From Undaria pinnatifida (lineage: Eukaryota > Sar > Phaeophyceae > Laminariales > Alariaceae), in the NCBI GenBank assembly GCA_012845835.1, contig JABAKD010000030.1, positions 9,523,805 to 9,587,804 on the forward strand: DNA of 64,000 nucleotides, given 5' to 3'. A program made the translations under genes and the position numbers. Shown here piece after piece: positions 42,612 to 52,500 of the stretch (position 1 is the stretch's first letter; every line of letters begins with the position of its first letter). The notes below the pieces were generated by a model. The model ran no database searches. It was not told the DNA's origin and worked only from the letters and a program-made list of their open reading frames with translations.

Positions 42612-43206
42612 CCCCTGCCCCTTCGGGCGCAGTTAGAGCAGTTTTCTTGCGATTATACGCCAAAGAGCGAAGAGGCCACGACGCGAGAAACCGTGGGTTC
42701 GGACTCGCGTCGTGCTCCCGAGGCCTGGTGTTCCGGAGGGGGACACTACAGGCCCAAAGAGCCAAGGACTGGTGCTCCCAGAGGGGGACATTGCAGACCC
42801 AAATGCCCAACGAGGCTACCGACGGGTTGGCACCGTCGGTGTTGGACTCTTTTTCGGGTGCAGCGAGGGCGGCTTCTTACGAGTTTCCGCCAGCGAGAGA
42901 GGAGGACCCGAGGCGAGAAACCCCAGGTTCGGACTCGCATCTTGCTCCCGAGGCCTGGTGCTCCCGCAAGGGGACACTACAGGCCCAAAGAGCCGAGGAC
43001 AGATGCAGACCCACAAATGTCCAACGAGGCTACCGACGGGTTGGCACCGTCGGTTTTTGCCATTTTTCGGGCGCAGTTAGAGCGTATTCTCGCGCTTTTC
43101 CGCCAACGAGCAAAGAAGGACCCGAGGCGAGATACCACGGGTTCGGATTCGCGTCGTGCTCCCGAGGCCTGGTGTTCCTGGACGGGGACATTGAAGGCCC
43201 AAATTT
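42612..43206 (+). repeat. Three tandem repeats in the gag-like region
   Basis: Units start at about 42612, 42859 and 43071, each about 210-245 bases with the last shorter. Each contains TTCGGACTCGC (third: TTCGGATTCGC), GTGCTCCCGAGGCCTGGTG and GGGGACA. Units one and two also share CCAACGAGGCTACCGACGGG. The third unit in one frame encodes FRAQLERILALFRQRAKK, a helix-like peptide, but the units use different frames, so the region has decayed after amplification. Confidence 0.85.
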
Positions 43207-43740
43207 CAACACGGCTTTTTACCCTTCTCTCGAATACTCCACAGCCAAAGTGGTGTTGTTCTGGCAGCCTCCATCCTATTTTCCACCGCGGTCCCCTTCG
43301 TCGTTTGCCGTGGACGACGTACCATATTCTTGCGCGGAGCAGTACATGATGGCCGAAAAGACCAAGTTTTTGCAAGACCATGGAGCAGTGGGGCTCATTA
43401 TGTCGTCGCCTCGTCCAAGTACACGCAAACGCATTGGTCGAGGCGTGCACAACTTTGACTCCGCTGTTGGGGACAGGGAGAAGCAAAACGCCGTGTCACC
43501 TGGCACCTACGCCAAATTCACGCAGAATCCAGCCATAAAAAAATCACCTTTTGAGCTCTGACAACAAGCTTGTGGCTGAATCCAGACCTCTGAACCCAGT
43601 GTGGGGCATTGGTCTCCGGGCGGATGGTCCCAGGGCCAACAACCCATGCCATGGGAGAGGAAAAACTTGCTCGGTGAGGCACTTTCTGCCGTTCGCGAAG
43701 CTATTTGCGACAATGAAACCGGGTCGGCGCACCTGGCCTC
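43190..43740 (+). pseudogene. NADAR (YbiA-like) domain inside the Gypsy element, frameshifted
   Basis: NADAR enzymes are N-glycosidases that act on ADP-ribose-containing compounds; some remove ADP-ribose from DNA bases. The frame open to 43561 gives VVLFWQPPSYFPPRSPSSF, then VDDVPYSCAEQYMMAEKTKF, SSPRPSTRKRIGRGVHNFDS and YAKFTQNPAIKK. These match the family pattern, with the Glu of AEQYMM as the expected active-site residue. After an A7 run at about 43536 a second frame continues with SDNKLVAESRPLNPVWGIGL. A third frame then gives KNLLGEALSAVREAI, the usual carboxyl end. So nearly the whole domain (about 170 residues) is present across three frames. It lies between gag-like and RNase H sequence and has the same orientation. 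Whether the element gained it or inserted beside it is inference. Confidence 0.8.
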
Positions 43741-44059
43741 CCCTAGTCGGTTCCGCACCTGCCCTGCGAGTGCAAGAACCAAGAAATCTCGTCTGCGCCG
43801 CTACTGGACCGTTAACAGCGGCCAGCGCTCGCACAGCTTCCCCTTCGGCGTTTCCGACCTATTTCTCGGGCGCTTTGGCCAATTAAAAGTCGTGGAGTTT
43901 TGGAGATAGCTTCTGGCGTCGCCCCTGACTTTGCGCTGTCAGAACACGGCCCCTGTTTCGTCAGGGGTACTGTGACGCTGGACGACGTTTCGTTCACTAT
44001 GAAAAACGCGTATATCAGTCGAGCAACGCTCGACTCGGAGAGACACTGAACTCCTATCT

Positions 44060-44290
44060 AGATTTGGGGACCGGCAGCATTGTTTGGGCTACCAAACACC
44101 TCCGAGGGTACTGTGGAGAACAAAGTTTCGCATATCCTCCGGCCACAGGACACAGGAGAGCACTGGCAAAGTGGGGACCCTCAATGCACGAGTCCAGCGG
44201 TAGCTTGAGTTCGTCACCGAATTCGATTGCACACTCGAGTACCGCAAAGGCAGCGCCAACGGCATCGCCGATTTTTCTGGCCCGTTTTCC
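44060..44290 (+). pseudogene. Ty3/Gypsy RNase H carboxyl end
   Basis: Across frames the region reads IVWATKHLRGYL, then KFRISS, and LEFVTEFDCTLEYRKGSANG followed by IADF. This matches the end of Gypsy RNase H (the x-DF-x-YRPGKxNxxADALSR pattern). The catalytic front half and the reverse transcriptase are absent, which implies a large internal deletion between the NADAR region and here. About 130 bases upstream (43920-44050) are open (ASGVAPDFALSEHGPCFVRG) but unrecognised. Confidence 0.7.
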
Positions 44291-44990
44291 AGGGCCTGTT
44301 ACGGAGTACGACCGCAGTGGCTTGACAAACTTCAACCCCGTGGGGTTGCCAAGCCCCAACCCCGTTGGAGAAAGCGGTATCTACCTCCCACGGACCCGCG
44401 GGCTGCGCGCTTGCTCTTCGCCGATCCCAGGGGTCGGTTTGGGTGGACTCGCGCCCTGGCCGAAAACACTGTCTTAGGTGAGCTCGTGCCCACACCGAAA
44501 GCACAGCTTTGGGTGGACTCGAACCCCTCGCCGAAAGCACTGTCTTGGGTGGGCTCGTGCCCCGCACTGAACATGCTGCCTTGGGTGGGCTCCCTCTCAC
44601 CTGTACCGCGTTTCACGATTTTCACATACACGAGCCACGTATAAGGATTGACGGCCTTTCTGCTTCCCCGGGGAGATTCGTCGCTCGTGTTTCTGCCTCC
44701 GTCGCCACTACCGAAGGCTGTACCGGCCGCGGGTCGATTTCACCTGCCGCCGACACCGTTTTCGCTTCGGTTTTTGCCATACCCATCGAGGGCGGCACGG
44801 GTTCCGCAGAAGCCCTGGCTGCAGCGACGCACATCGCACAGCCAACTTATCTATCCCGGAGTTCATTACAGGAGACGGCCCCGCCGCAACCACCGGTTCG
44901 ACTGTGTCCGTCTCCGCCATGCTTGGCACTCCAGCCCCTCCGTCGTCGACGACCCGCCGACGAACAGCGACAACAACAGGTAATGCACTC

Positions 44991-45445
44991 CCGCTGCAGA
45001 TTATGGATTCGGGCTCGGCGGGGCCCCTCGGCCATCTTCCAGACGAGGTACAACACCGTCGCGAGTCCCACAGCCGCGGCCGACCCCGTCGACCGCCGCG
45101 GTCCCTGCTCTTGCCGACTCGCCGGTCCGCACGGTGCCACTATCGTCCGAGCGCGACCACGCAGAGTCTATATGGGAACTCTTCTCTTACGGCTCACGCC
45201 TTCTCCTGGTGACACGCACCCCCGCTGCAGATTATGGATTCGGGCTCGGCGGGGCCCCTCGGCCATCTTCCAGACGAGGTACAACACCGTCGCGAGTCCC
45301 ACAGCCGCGGCCGACCCCGTCGACCGCCGCGGTCCCTGCTCTTGCCGACTCGCCGGTCCGCACGGCGCCACTACCGTCCGAGCGACCACGCAGAGTCTAT
45401 ATGGGAACTCTTCTCTTACGGCTCACGCCTTCTCCTGGTGACACG
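44991..45445 (+). repeat. Tandem duplication of about 230 bp in the RNase H-integrase linker
   Basis: The segment starting CCGCTGCAGATTATGGATTC occurs at 44991 and again at 45222, each ending TTCTCCTGGTGACACG (45201-45216; 45430-45445). The second copy lacks two bases in the GAGCGCGACCACGC region, so the two copies are not in the same frame and the change disrupts translation. Confidence 0.9.
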
Positions 45446-45469
45446 TCGACTGCATATACAAGGTCGGAC

Positions 45470-46530
45470 GCCCTCGGCAACGCTGCTGAATTGCGGTTCG
45501 CTGATTCCGTCGCGCGTTATTCACATGGCGATTGGAAGCGAGAACAGCACGCTGAGCCGACGTGCCACGCCATGATGTGTTATGTTTCTACCGGCCGGCC
45601 ATCGGCCCTGCCGCCCGACTTTTTGGCGTGCTACCTCTCGCACAGTTGTCCATCCCTCTCGGACCAAGGAGTTGGCGGATAAGGGTCGACTACATACAAC
45701 CGACGACGACATCGTTCTACCCGTAACCCGACACTGCCGCCAACAAGGTCTGACAAACCCAACTCTGCGGGGCGAGTTGCTTGCCTGCTAAACGACGAGC
45801 CAGTTCGCATCTACGTTCCCCTGCTCATGCGCCCTTGGATCATGCAAGCTTGTCACTTGACGGCCTCTTGTCACCTTGGCACCACGCGCACGTTGCCCAT
45901 GCTGAAGCGTTTTCATTGGTGGATTGGCATGAATGTGTGCACCCGGTGGTGTCTTCGCCACTGCTTGAAGTGCCAAGCGCGGAAAACCCCACGGCTGAGT
46001 GTCCGCTGGCCCATCATCACAATGCCTCTGCCGGAAGGTCCAGGTGTCGCCGCCAGTGTTGACTACTTCGGCCCCCTTCCGGTCACACCAGGAAGCAACA
46101 TTTACATCCTGCTGTTGACCGATCGCTTCAGTCGTTGGGAAGACATGTTCCCCGTCACTGCCGCTGAGTTCACCGCGGAGGGTACAGCCAATATCCTGGT
46201 GAACCAATAAATCCCCTTGTGGGGGTGCCCGCGCACCATACTCTCGGACAACGGACTGCAGTTCTGCTCCAAGCTTTCACAAGCTGTATACCAGCTGTTG
46301 GGTGTACACAAGCTTGCTACAAGCTCCTATCATCCCAACTGTAACGGGGGCGTTGAGCGGGTAAATCACACTAAGGCACAAATGCTGGCTATGGTCGTCA
46401 ACGAGCGACAAGACGATTGGAGACTTGCATCTGCCCCACGTAGAATTCGCTTACAACAACTCCGTCAGCACGGCGACGGGTCTGGCGTAACGAGGTCCAC
46501 ATGGGCAGACTCCCACGACTCCCCCTGACG
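45470..46530 (+). pseudogene. Ty3/Gypsy integrase, catalytic core, broken
   Basis: Integrates the element cDNA into host DNA. The HHCC zinc-binding part is CHLTASCHLGTTR followed by RFHWWIG and CLRHCLKCQ (45845-45975). The catalytic triad is D in ASVDYFGPL, D in LSDNGLQF and E in GGVERVN, with the usual spacing. An in-frame TAA at 46208-46210 splits the core, and frames change near 45775 and 46480. The upstream stretch (KELADKGRLHTTDDDIVLPV) fits the linker before integrase. It continues into the chromodomain frame at 46501. Confidence 0.9.
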
Positions 46531-47715
46531 ATTTTCGACCGCACAGGTGTCGTGGGACACCAGAGTCTGGCCCGTGACCACCTGGCCTATTGCGACTTGG
46601 CCACCGACCGGCAAAATCGCGCGAACGACATTGCCCGCGCACACCACGCCCTCACCGTTTCCCGTGTTAACCGCAGAAACTCCGCCCTCGCCGACGCGCT
46701 GCGTCCAGCACCTAACTTCACTGTGGGTGGTTGGACAGGGGTATACAGTTCTGCCTCTACCATCCGCCAGGGTGTGAAGGCGAACACCGACGCCAAGGTA
46801 CTCAAGGCCAAACTCGCGCTTAACTGGACGGGCCCATACAAGGTCCTGGCCGTCGGTCCCTGCTCCGCCGCCGAGACCCCGGACGGCTCGCCGCTCGGGG
46901 GCAACCTCCTTTATTTGGATCTCCCTTCCGACCTGCCTGGTTCGGACGCTCGTCGGCGTGTGGCCATCGAGCGCTGCAAACCCTGTGCCAACCCCCACGA
47001 CAGCGGGGACATGCCCAAATACCTACCGGCGGGGCTGACACAGTATGTGCTCAACCAATTTTCCAAGAAGTCCCCGCCGTACCACGTCACTCAAGACGAC
47101 GTTTCGACTCCCCTCCAACGGCTGGAGGTGGAGCAGATCACTGGTCATCAGTCGGTACGGGAGCGAGGTGGCGTCATCGCGGTGCTATACAAGACGCACT
47201 CGGCGGGACTCTCCGAACCCTCCTGGGAGCGGGAAATGGACCTTCACCTCTCGCGCTCCCACATCTTGCGTTATGGGGCCGGAACCCCGGACCAGCATCA
47301 CCAAACCAACCGCCTCTACCGCCGAATGCGGATCGGGGTGGCACAGCGTGAGCTCTCCCGCAACAACGGGGAACGTCTCCTAGCGCCGGACTACGCCTGT
47401 GTTCCCCGCGCCGATTGGCTCCGTCGCTACCACGATGCAGTACTCCCTGAGGGAGCCCACTTTTGGTACAAGGGAGACGATGGGTTATGGTGGCTTGGAA
47501 AAATCAGCGCGAGCACTACCGAGGACAAGGAATACCTGGTCCGCTTCCTGGACGACCCGGGACCGATTAAACTTCCTCTTCCCCCGGCGCGCTACACGAC
47601 TTCAACGGGAGCCGTACGAGGTTTTTGGTGCTTGCAAGTCCACATCGCCAGTGTGTTTCCTCGGGGAATCCAACGTAACGTAGACGAATCTCGAGGCGCG
47701 GCCGTGGCCAGTTGA
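46501..47715 (+). pseudogene. Integrase C-terminal extension with GPY/F, chromodomain and Tudor-like segments
   Basis: A 404-codon open frame, the longest intact part of the element. Residues 107-120 (LNWTGPYKVLAVGP) are a GPY/F module. Residues about 205-260 fit a chromodomain (LEVEQITGHQSVR, then GLSEPSWEREMDLHL), which is known to guide some Gypsy integrases to chromatin. Residues about 311-365 (HFWYKGDDGLWWLGKIS, then EYLVRFLDDPG) resemble a Tudor/chromo-barrel fold: aromatic residues in a short strand pattern. The first ATG is probably not a start, because the frame continues the integrase after a frameshift. Family membership is firm for GPY/F, good for chromo and tentative for Tudor. 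Confidence 0.82.
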
Positions 47716-48610
47716 CTTCCACGCCACCACCGTTCCTCGATAGTTCTTCTTTTTTTTGAGTTATGAGTTTTGCGTCTTTGTCTTTGGGTTGTTCGTAGTG
47801 TCCTGAGGGTCTTTGTCGAGTTTTGGGGCGGTTCTTTCCATTTTTTTTTCCTGTCCTGCCGAACCCCCTGCTCAGTGCCGGGTCAGGGTTTGGGTAAAAC
47901 GCCGCTACTGAGGCGCAGGGCTGTCGCCTTTTTGTCATTGTTCAATTTCGCCCTGCCGACGCCCTCCTCAGCCCAGAGCCGGGGGGGGACCAGGGTACCC
48001 TGTTCGCGCGTAACGTGGTACAGGGCTATGTACGGGTCTGTGTGTCATTTTTTATCTTCTATGTGTTGTATTTGTTCTACTTTGTTTTTTTCGTCTAAAC
48101 ACTTCCTCCCCTAGCGGGGCTGTACGTGTTGCCACCTTCCATCCCGGGTATTTGTCGTTTCCTCGTCTAACCCCCCGTCTTACCGAAGGCCCGCGGAAGG
48201 TTTTCCGCATGACTTCTCCCTTGTGTTAGCGCCTGTGTTCCCCTCCATATCGACGAGGGCTCGCCTCGCCATAGTACCTTTTCTGTCGTTGGTTTGCCGT
48301 AGAGCCCTTCCTGCCCCCCCCCGCCACACCGGCGGCATGCGGCAGATTCTAGAGCCTTTTCTGCCCCCCCCGCCACACCGGCGGCATGCGACAGGTTGTT
48401 GATGGGTGACTATTGCATTGTTGTAGGGTCTGCGTTTCTTTCTACTGCTTTTCTTCGCGTGTTCCTGGCTCCATAGCCAGACGGTTAGAGGACCTGGTGT
48501 GGGAGTGGGTTTTGAGGAGCCGCGTCTTTGGCTCATGGTCTTGTTCGTAGAACCGGAGTTTCCCCTAATCTCCCAAATTTCTGCATATGCGACTCATCAG
48601 GGTGGGCTAG
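47716..48610 (+). other. 3' non-coding part of the Gypsy element
   Basis: No open frame of note. From about 48117 it is nearly identical in order to 34375-34861. It contains two adjacent units with CCGCCACACCGGCGGCATGCG (48322 and 48371 areas). A T-rich run at 47845-47853 followed by CCTGTCCTGCCGA is echoed in the 41034-41070 junction. Confidence 0.75.
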
Positions 48611-48881
48611 TGTTAAGATACGGCCTCGAAGGGCCTGTAAGTATCCGAATTTGAGATCATTTGGATTGGTTTCGCATGATAAGGTTGGCGTTTTATATTC
48701 GGGAAAGTTAGGAAGTAGATCGGAGGCACGTGCCTCCGATCTCAGAGAAGCTATCCGGGGCTCTGGTGGAAACGAACAAAGCTACGTCTCTACGGAGGAA
48801 AAGAAAGTGAGTACTCTCCGAGGACCTGCTCAATTGGCAGACCTGCAGGGGGCACTCTGTGTCCCCAACTTTAATTTAACA
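48611..48881 (+). repeat. 3' LTR (copy D) of the Gypsy element
   Basis: 271 bp beginning TGTTAA and ending TTAACA, a perfect 6-bp terminal inverted repeat as expected for an LTR. It contains a TATATTC motif near 48690 and a 26-bp perfect palindrome at 48717-48742 centred on CACGTG. Confidence 0.92.
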
Positions 48882-49519
48882 TGCATACATGATATCATGA
48901 TGAGATGGTTCTTGAATAAAAAACGTTTCATAATGTATCTCAACATTATTATTAAAAGTTAAAAAAAAAAATGAAATTCAACAACGGTTTCAAGGACTGA
49001 TTTATTTTGTACTGGTAGTTAGTACAGGAGTAATTCGTTTTCAATAATATTAATAGGGCCATATTAATACCACATGACCACAGTGACCCATCACACCACC
49101 ACCAACCATTCCAATTCTCCTTGTAGGGCTTTGCTATTGGATCCAAGATCCAAGATAAAAAATGTCGAACTTTACTGTAATATCTCTACCCTCCATGCGG
49201 GTTTTATATATATAGTACTTCGAAGTACCAGGTATCAGTGTGCACAGAATGCTTATTATTATGGAAAATCGATCAGTTGACCCTGACAACATCCAGGGGA
49301 GTGACCGACCTATACCTTTCATGAGGATCAAACATATAACACGCGCGAACGACCTTCCGTAAATTTTGTGCAACTACTGTATATCGTAGTCAAACATAGA
49401 TGTACCGCACGGGACGCAGCTTGCAAAATTGAGTTTCAACCATTCAATCGGCTGTACTTACAGTTGACGTTTTGCAATTTTTATAAAATAAATAAATACC
49501 AAATGCTCCCGTGTCCAGA
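48882..49519. other. Spacer between the Gypsy element and the DGAT2 gene
   Basis: A/T-rich, with no gene seen. It presumably contains the DGAT2 promoter; TTTATAAAATAAATAAATA near 49480 is A/T-rich just before the start, but no defined element is claimed. Confidence 0.45.
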
Positions 49520-52500
49520 ATGCCTCGCAAGGTTATGGCCTGTTGTTGTTGTTGTCGGGCTTTAAACTTCAAACTTCAAAAGCTCGGCAACAGCACACAA
49601 GCACGCGCGGAATACGGGGCGAAGATGACTGCAAATGAGAGGACTTTCCTCCGGTCATCTTTGCAGCTGCTGGCTGCTCTTATGGCAGGCGCCTTCAACA
49701 GCCTGGCCTGCTTGTGTTTCCTTACTCCGCCCATTACGCTGTGGCTTGCTTGGAAGCACCCGTATATCGTCCTTCCTCCTGCGGTTGCCTACTATTTCCT
49801 CAGGTATTGCGTCGCATGTACAGCAGCATGCACAGCAGCAGCTCCTCATGCGTCCACTCTTGTCCATCTTTAGACGAGTGGCTGTTTCTCTGCTCACGTG
49901 TAGCAATAAGCATTGCATATACCACAGGAGGTTGCACTTTGCATTCCTCCAACTCGACTCCCCTTTCGGTTTTATGCGATCTTGTGCCCCGAGGCGGATT
50001 TTTCAAATTTTTCACATTGAAAAATACTACAGCTGCTGTAGGTTGTGGTCGGTCTGTAGTGTGTTTGATCTGTGATTGAAAATCTGCGACTTCCTCGTGC
50101 TAAATGCTGGCTGATGACGTACACAGCAGACAGGACAGCAGCACAGAGTGCTATGAAGGGCGCACCGAAAAAAAAATTGGAACCTATATCCGATATTCTC
50201 GTAAATAGTTAGTGCAGGAAGATCGATATGGAATGTCAAAGGGGACACATGTCGGAAAATGTGACCACTACGGCGTCAACCACACGAATAGCACGAAGCA
50301 ACCTGGGTGGTCGCGGGGGGGCTGTCAGAACAAGTCCGAATTGTACGGAGCTGTAACCCGCGCGTACAGCGTTTGGTCATGCTGGACCACTCGTGCTGCT
50401 GCTGCACCCCCTTCCTAGACGCTTGACAAGAAGACTGCAATCTTTTTTTTGTCGTTATGTGTGTGATTCCCTAGAGGGCCAATAGCAGGAAGGTGCTGCG
50501 CCTGTCGCATGCATGCATTGGCTGACCACGGAGGGCATGCTGCGCTTTTTATTACTCGGAGTATTATTATTTTAATCATGACTTTTTACTTTCCAGCTCA
50601 ACAAGAGGTTTCACCCTCAGCGACCTTCTGGACAAGCCGTGCTCACAGGCGTTTTCCCTTCTCCCCCCCGATGTGTGCCTTCATTTTTATCGCCGACGGG
50701 GTTCGGCATTCCGCTTTTCAACTTTTTATGCTTGTGGATTTTCAATTTGATCGAAATTTGCTGACTCGTGCTCTCGTCTCGCGCTTTTTCCGCTATTAAT
50801 ACTCGTAGTCATTTTTTTACTCAAGAAAAAGCCCCTTACGAAGAGCACAAGCATGCACTCCGAAGGATTCGAGCCCGCGTCATTGACTTTAGTAGGGACG
50901 AGATTTACCTCCATTTAGGGGACGATGCTTCGCAAAGTCTCTCTTTTTTCTACTTCCGGTATGAAAGTAGCACTACAGCAGCAGACTCCACGTTGGTTAC
51001 ATAGAGAGGGCGCCCAAACTCGTTCGCTAGAATGTGCGTCTCGGTTTATCACGATAAATAAGAAACCGTGTGCTCAGCGTCGGGTGCGATGCTGTATTCC
51101 ATCCAATAGCCAATAGTGGCCTGTGCTCAATGGTGGCGACGAAAATAGGAAATGGGCCTCGACGCCCAACTGACGTTTCTTATAGGCCGGCGCCTTCTGT
51201 ACTCTGTTTACTAGGTAAACTGTATTATTAGATATTAGCAGCAGCAACATTGCGACCGGTTCAACTCTGTGCAATGCATCTATTCGTTGTGGGTCTACGA
51301 AACATATATCTAAAACGGTTTTTATGCTTTCCGTGCACAGATTGATTAACATCACCCCGTTGACCCTGGTACAAGCTAGTTCGAAGAGGAGTCGCCGATC
51401 GATATTCTTAATGAGGGCACATACCCGGTAATACGCGCGATCGAAGTATTGCACACAAGTTGCAAAAACGAGTTTCGACGAAATCTCCGATCTCACAGCT
51501 GGCGTGCATTTTAATTTCTTAGTAACATATATCTTGCCAGGAACTATACCAGGATGATACCGGTATACCAGGTATGATGTCATGGAACACGCCGGGCGCC
51601 CGCACCAGCATCAACTTCGGTGTATCGCCACCAACTTCTCGTTGCCAGTTTTAAATCAGTGGTTGATGCCGGGTAATACACCATGCAATTTCTTCTCGCG
51701 GTCCGTGTCTTCACGGCATGTAATTCATGTTATATGTCCGCGGTGATCGTGGAGACAGACTCGGCCTGCGATAAACAGGCCCCGGTTGCAGTACGTATAG
51801 TTCTGGTGCGCCATTTTTTTCAAGTCTCAACAACTGCCGGCGTCGGCTTGTTGTTCTTGTTTGTCAGAGTTGGTGTTGTCTTCGCACTGAACCTTACGTG
51901 GCATAATAATGACCTGATACGTTTCTGCATCACGACATACAGTATGATCAGCAATTATGTGCTACCAGATACCCTACTGTTAATTATACCTATCATAGGT
52001 GTGCCTGCACGACAATGTATGTTCTTGTGTTGACTATATGGTATTAGTTTCTCCGCCGGGGAATTGCTTAGTCATTGGGTCTAAATACCCGCCAGCTGCA
52101 GATACTGCTGCACCACGCTCCCGTGCCAGCTTTCGTATTCGTACGAGCATTGCGGGGAGCGGGAAAACGCTTAATAGACTTGAAACTTCCATGCACCGGC
52201 AGTAGTGTTGGGTGCGGTATTTGTTGTTTGTGCCAGGTGCGGGGTACACAACATACGCTGTCGCTGTAATGTCATGGGCAACGTTCGGCGATATTTGTAC
52301 GTCGTACCGTAGAGCTTGAGAACAATCTAAGGAACCATATAACAAGTAGCACAATTTGCCAAGCGCTCATCGCCTCTTTGTATGCTCGTACTGGTATAAT
52401 ATTGCTGTTGCATGCGACATCCAAAACCAGCTACAATGGAGCGGAGCGAAAGGATGGCAGGCCTTGGCCGGCGTTTACGCAGAATTTCTGGATTTTCAGG

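Larger units (their letters stand above)
42430..48881 (+). mobile_element. 5'-truncated Ty3/Gypsy LTR retrotransposon with NADAR and chromodomain modules
   Basis: Order on the + strand: a gag-like region with three tandem repeats (42612-43206); a NADAR domain (about 43215-43740); a short end of RNase H (about 44060-44290); a linker with a 229-bp duplication; an integrase (about 45770-46530); its C-terminal extension with GPY/F, chromodomain and Tudor-like segments (46501-47715); 3' non-coding DNA; and an LTR (48611-48881). Protease and most of RT are missing. Frameshifts and stops occur throughout, so it is inactive. The chromodomain after the integrase places it with chromovirus-like Gypsy elements. 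The exact left edge is unknown. Confidence 0.88.

Noticed and set aside
42430-48881. Integrated virus
   Set aside because: Domain order, LTR ends, GPY/F module and chromodomain all fit a Ty3/Gypsy retrotransposon, and no capsid, envelope or other viral gene is seen.
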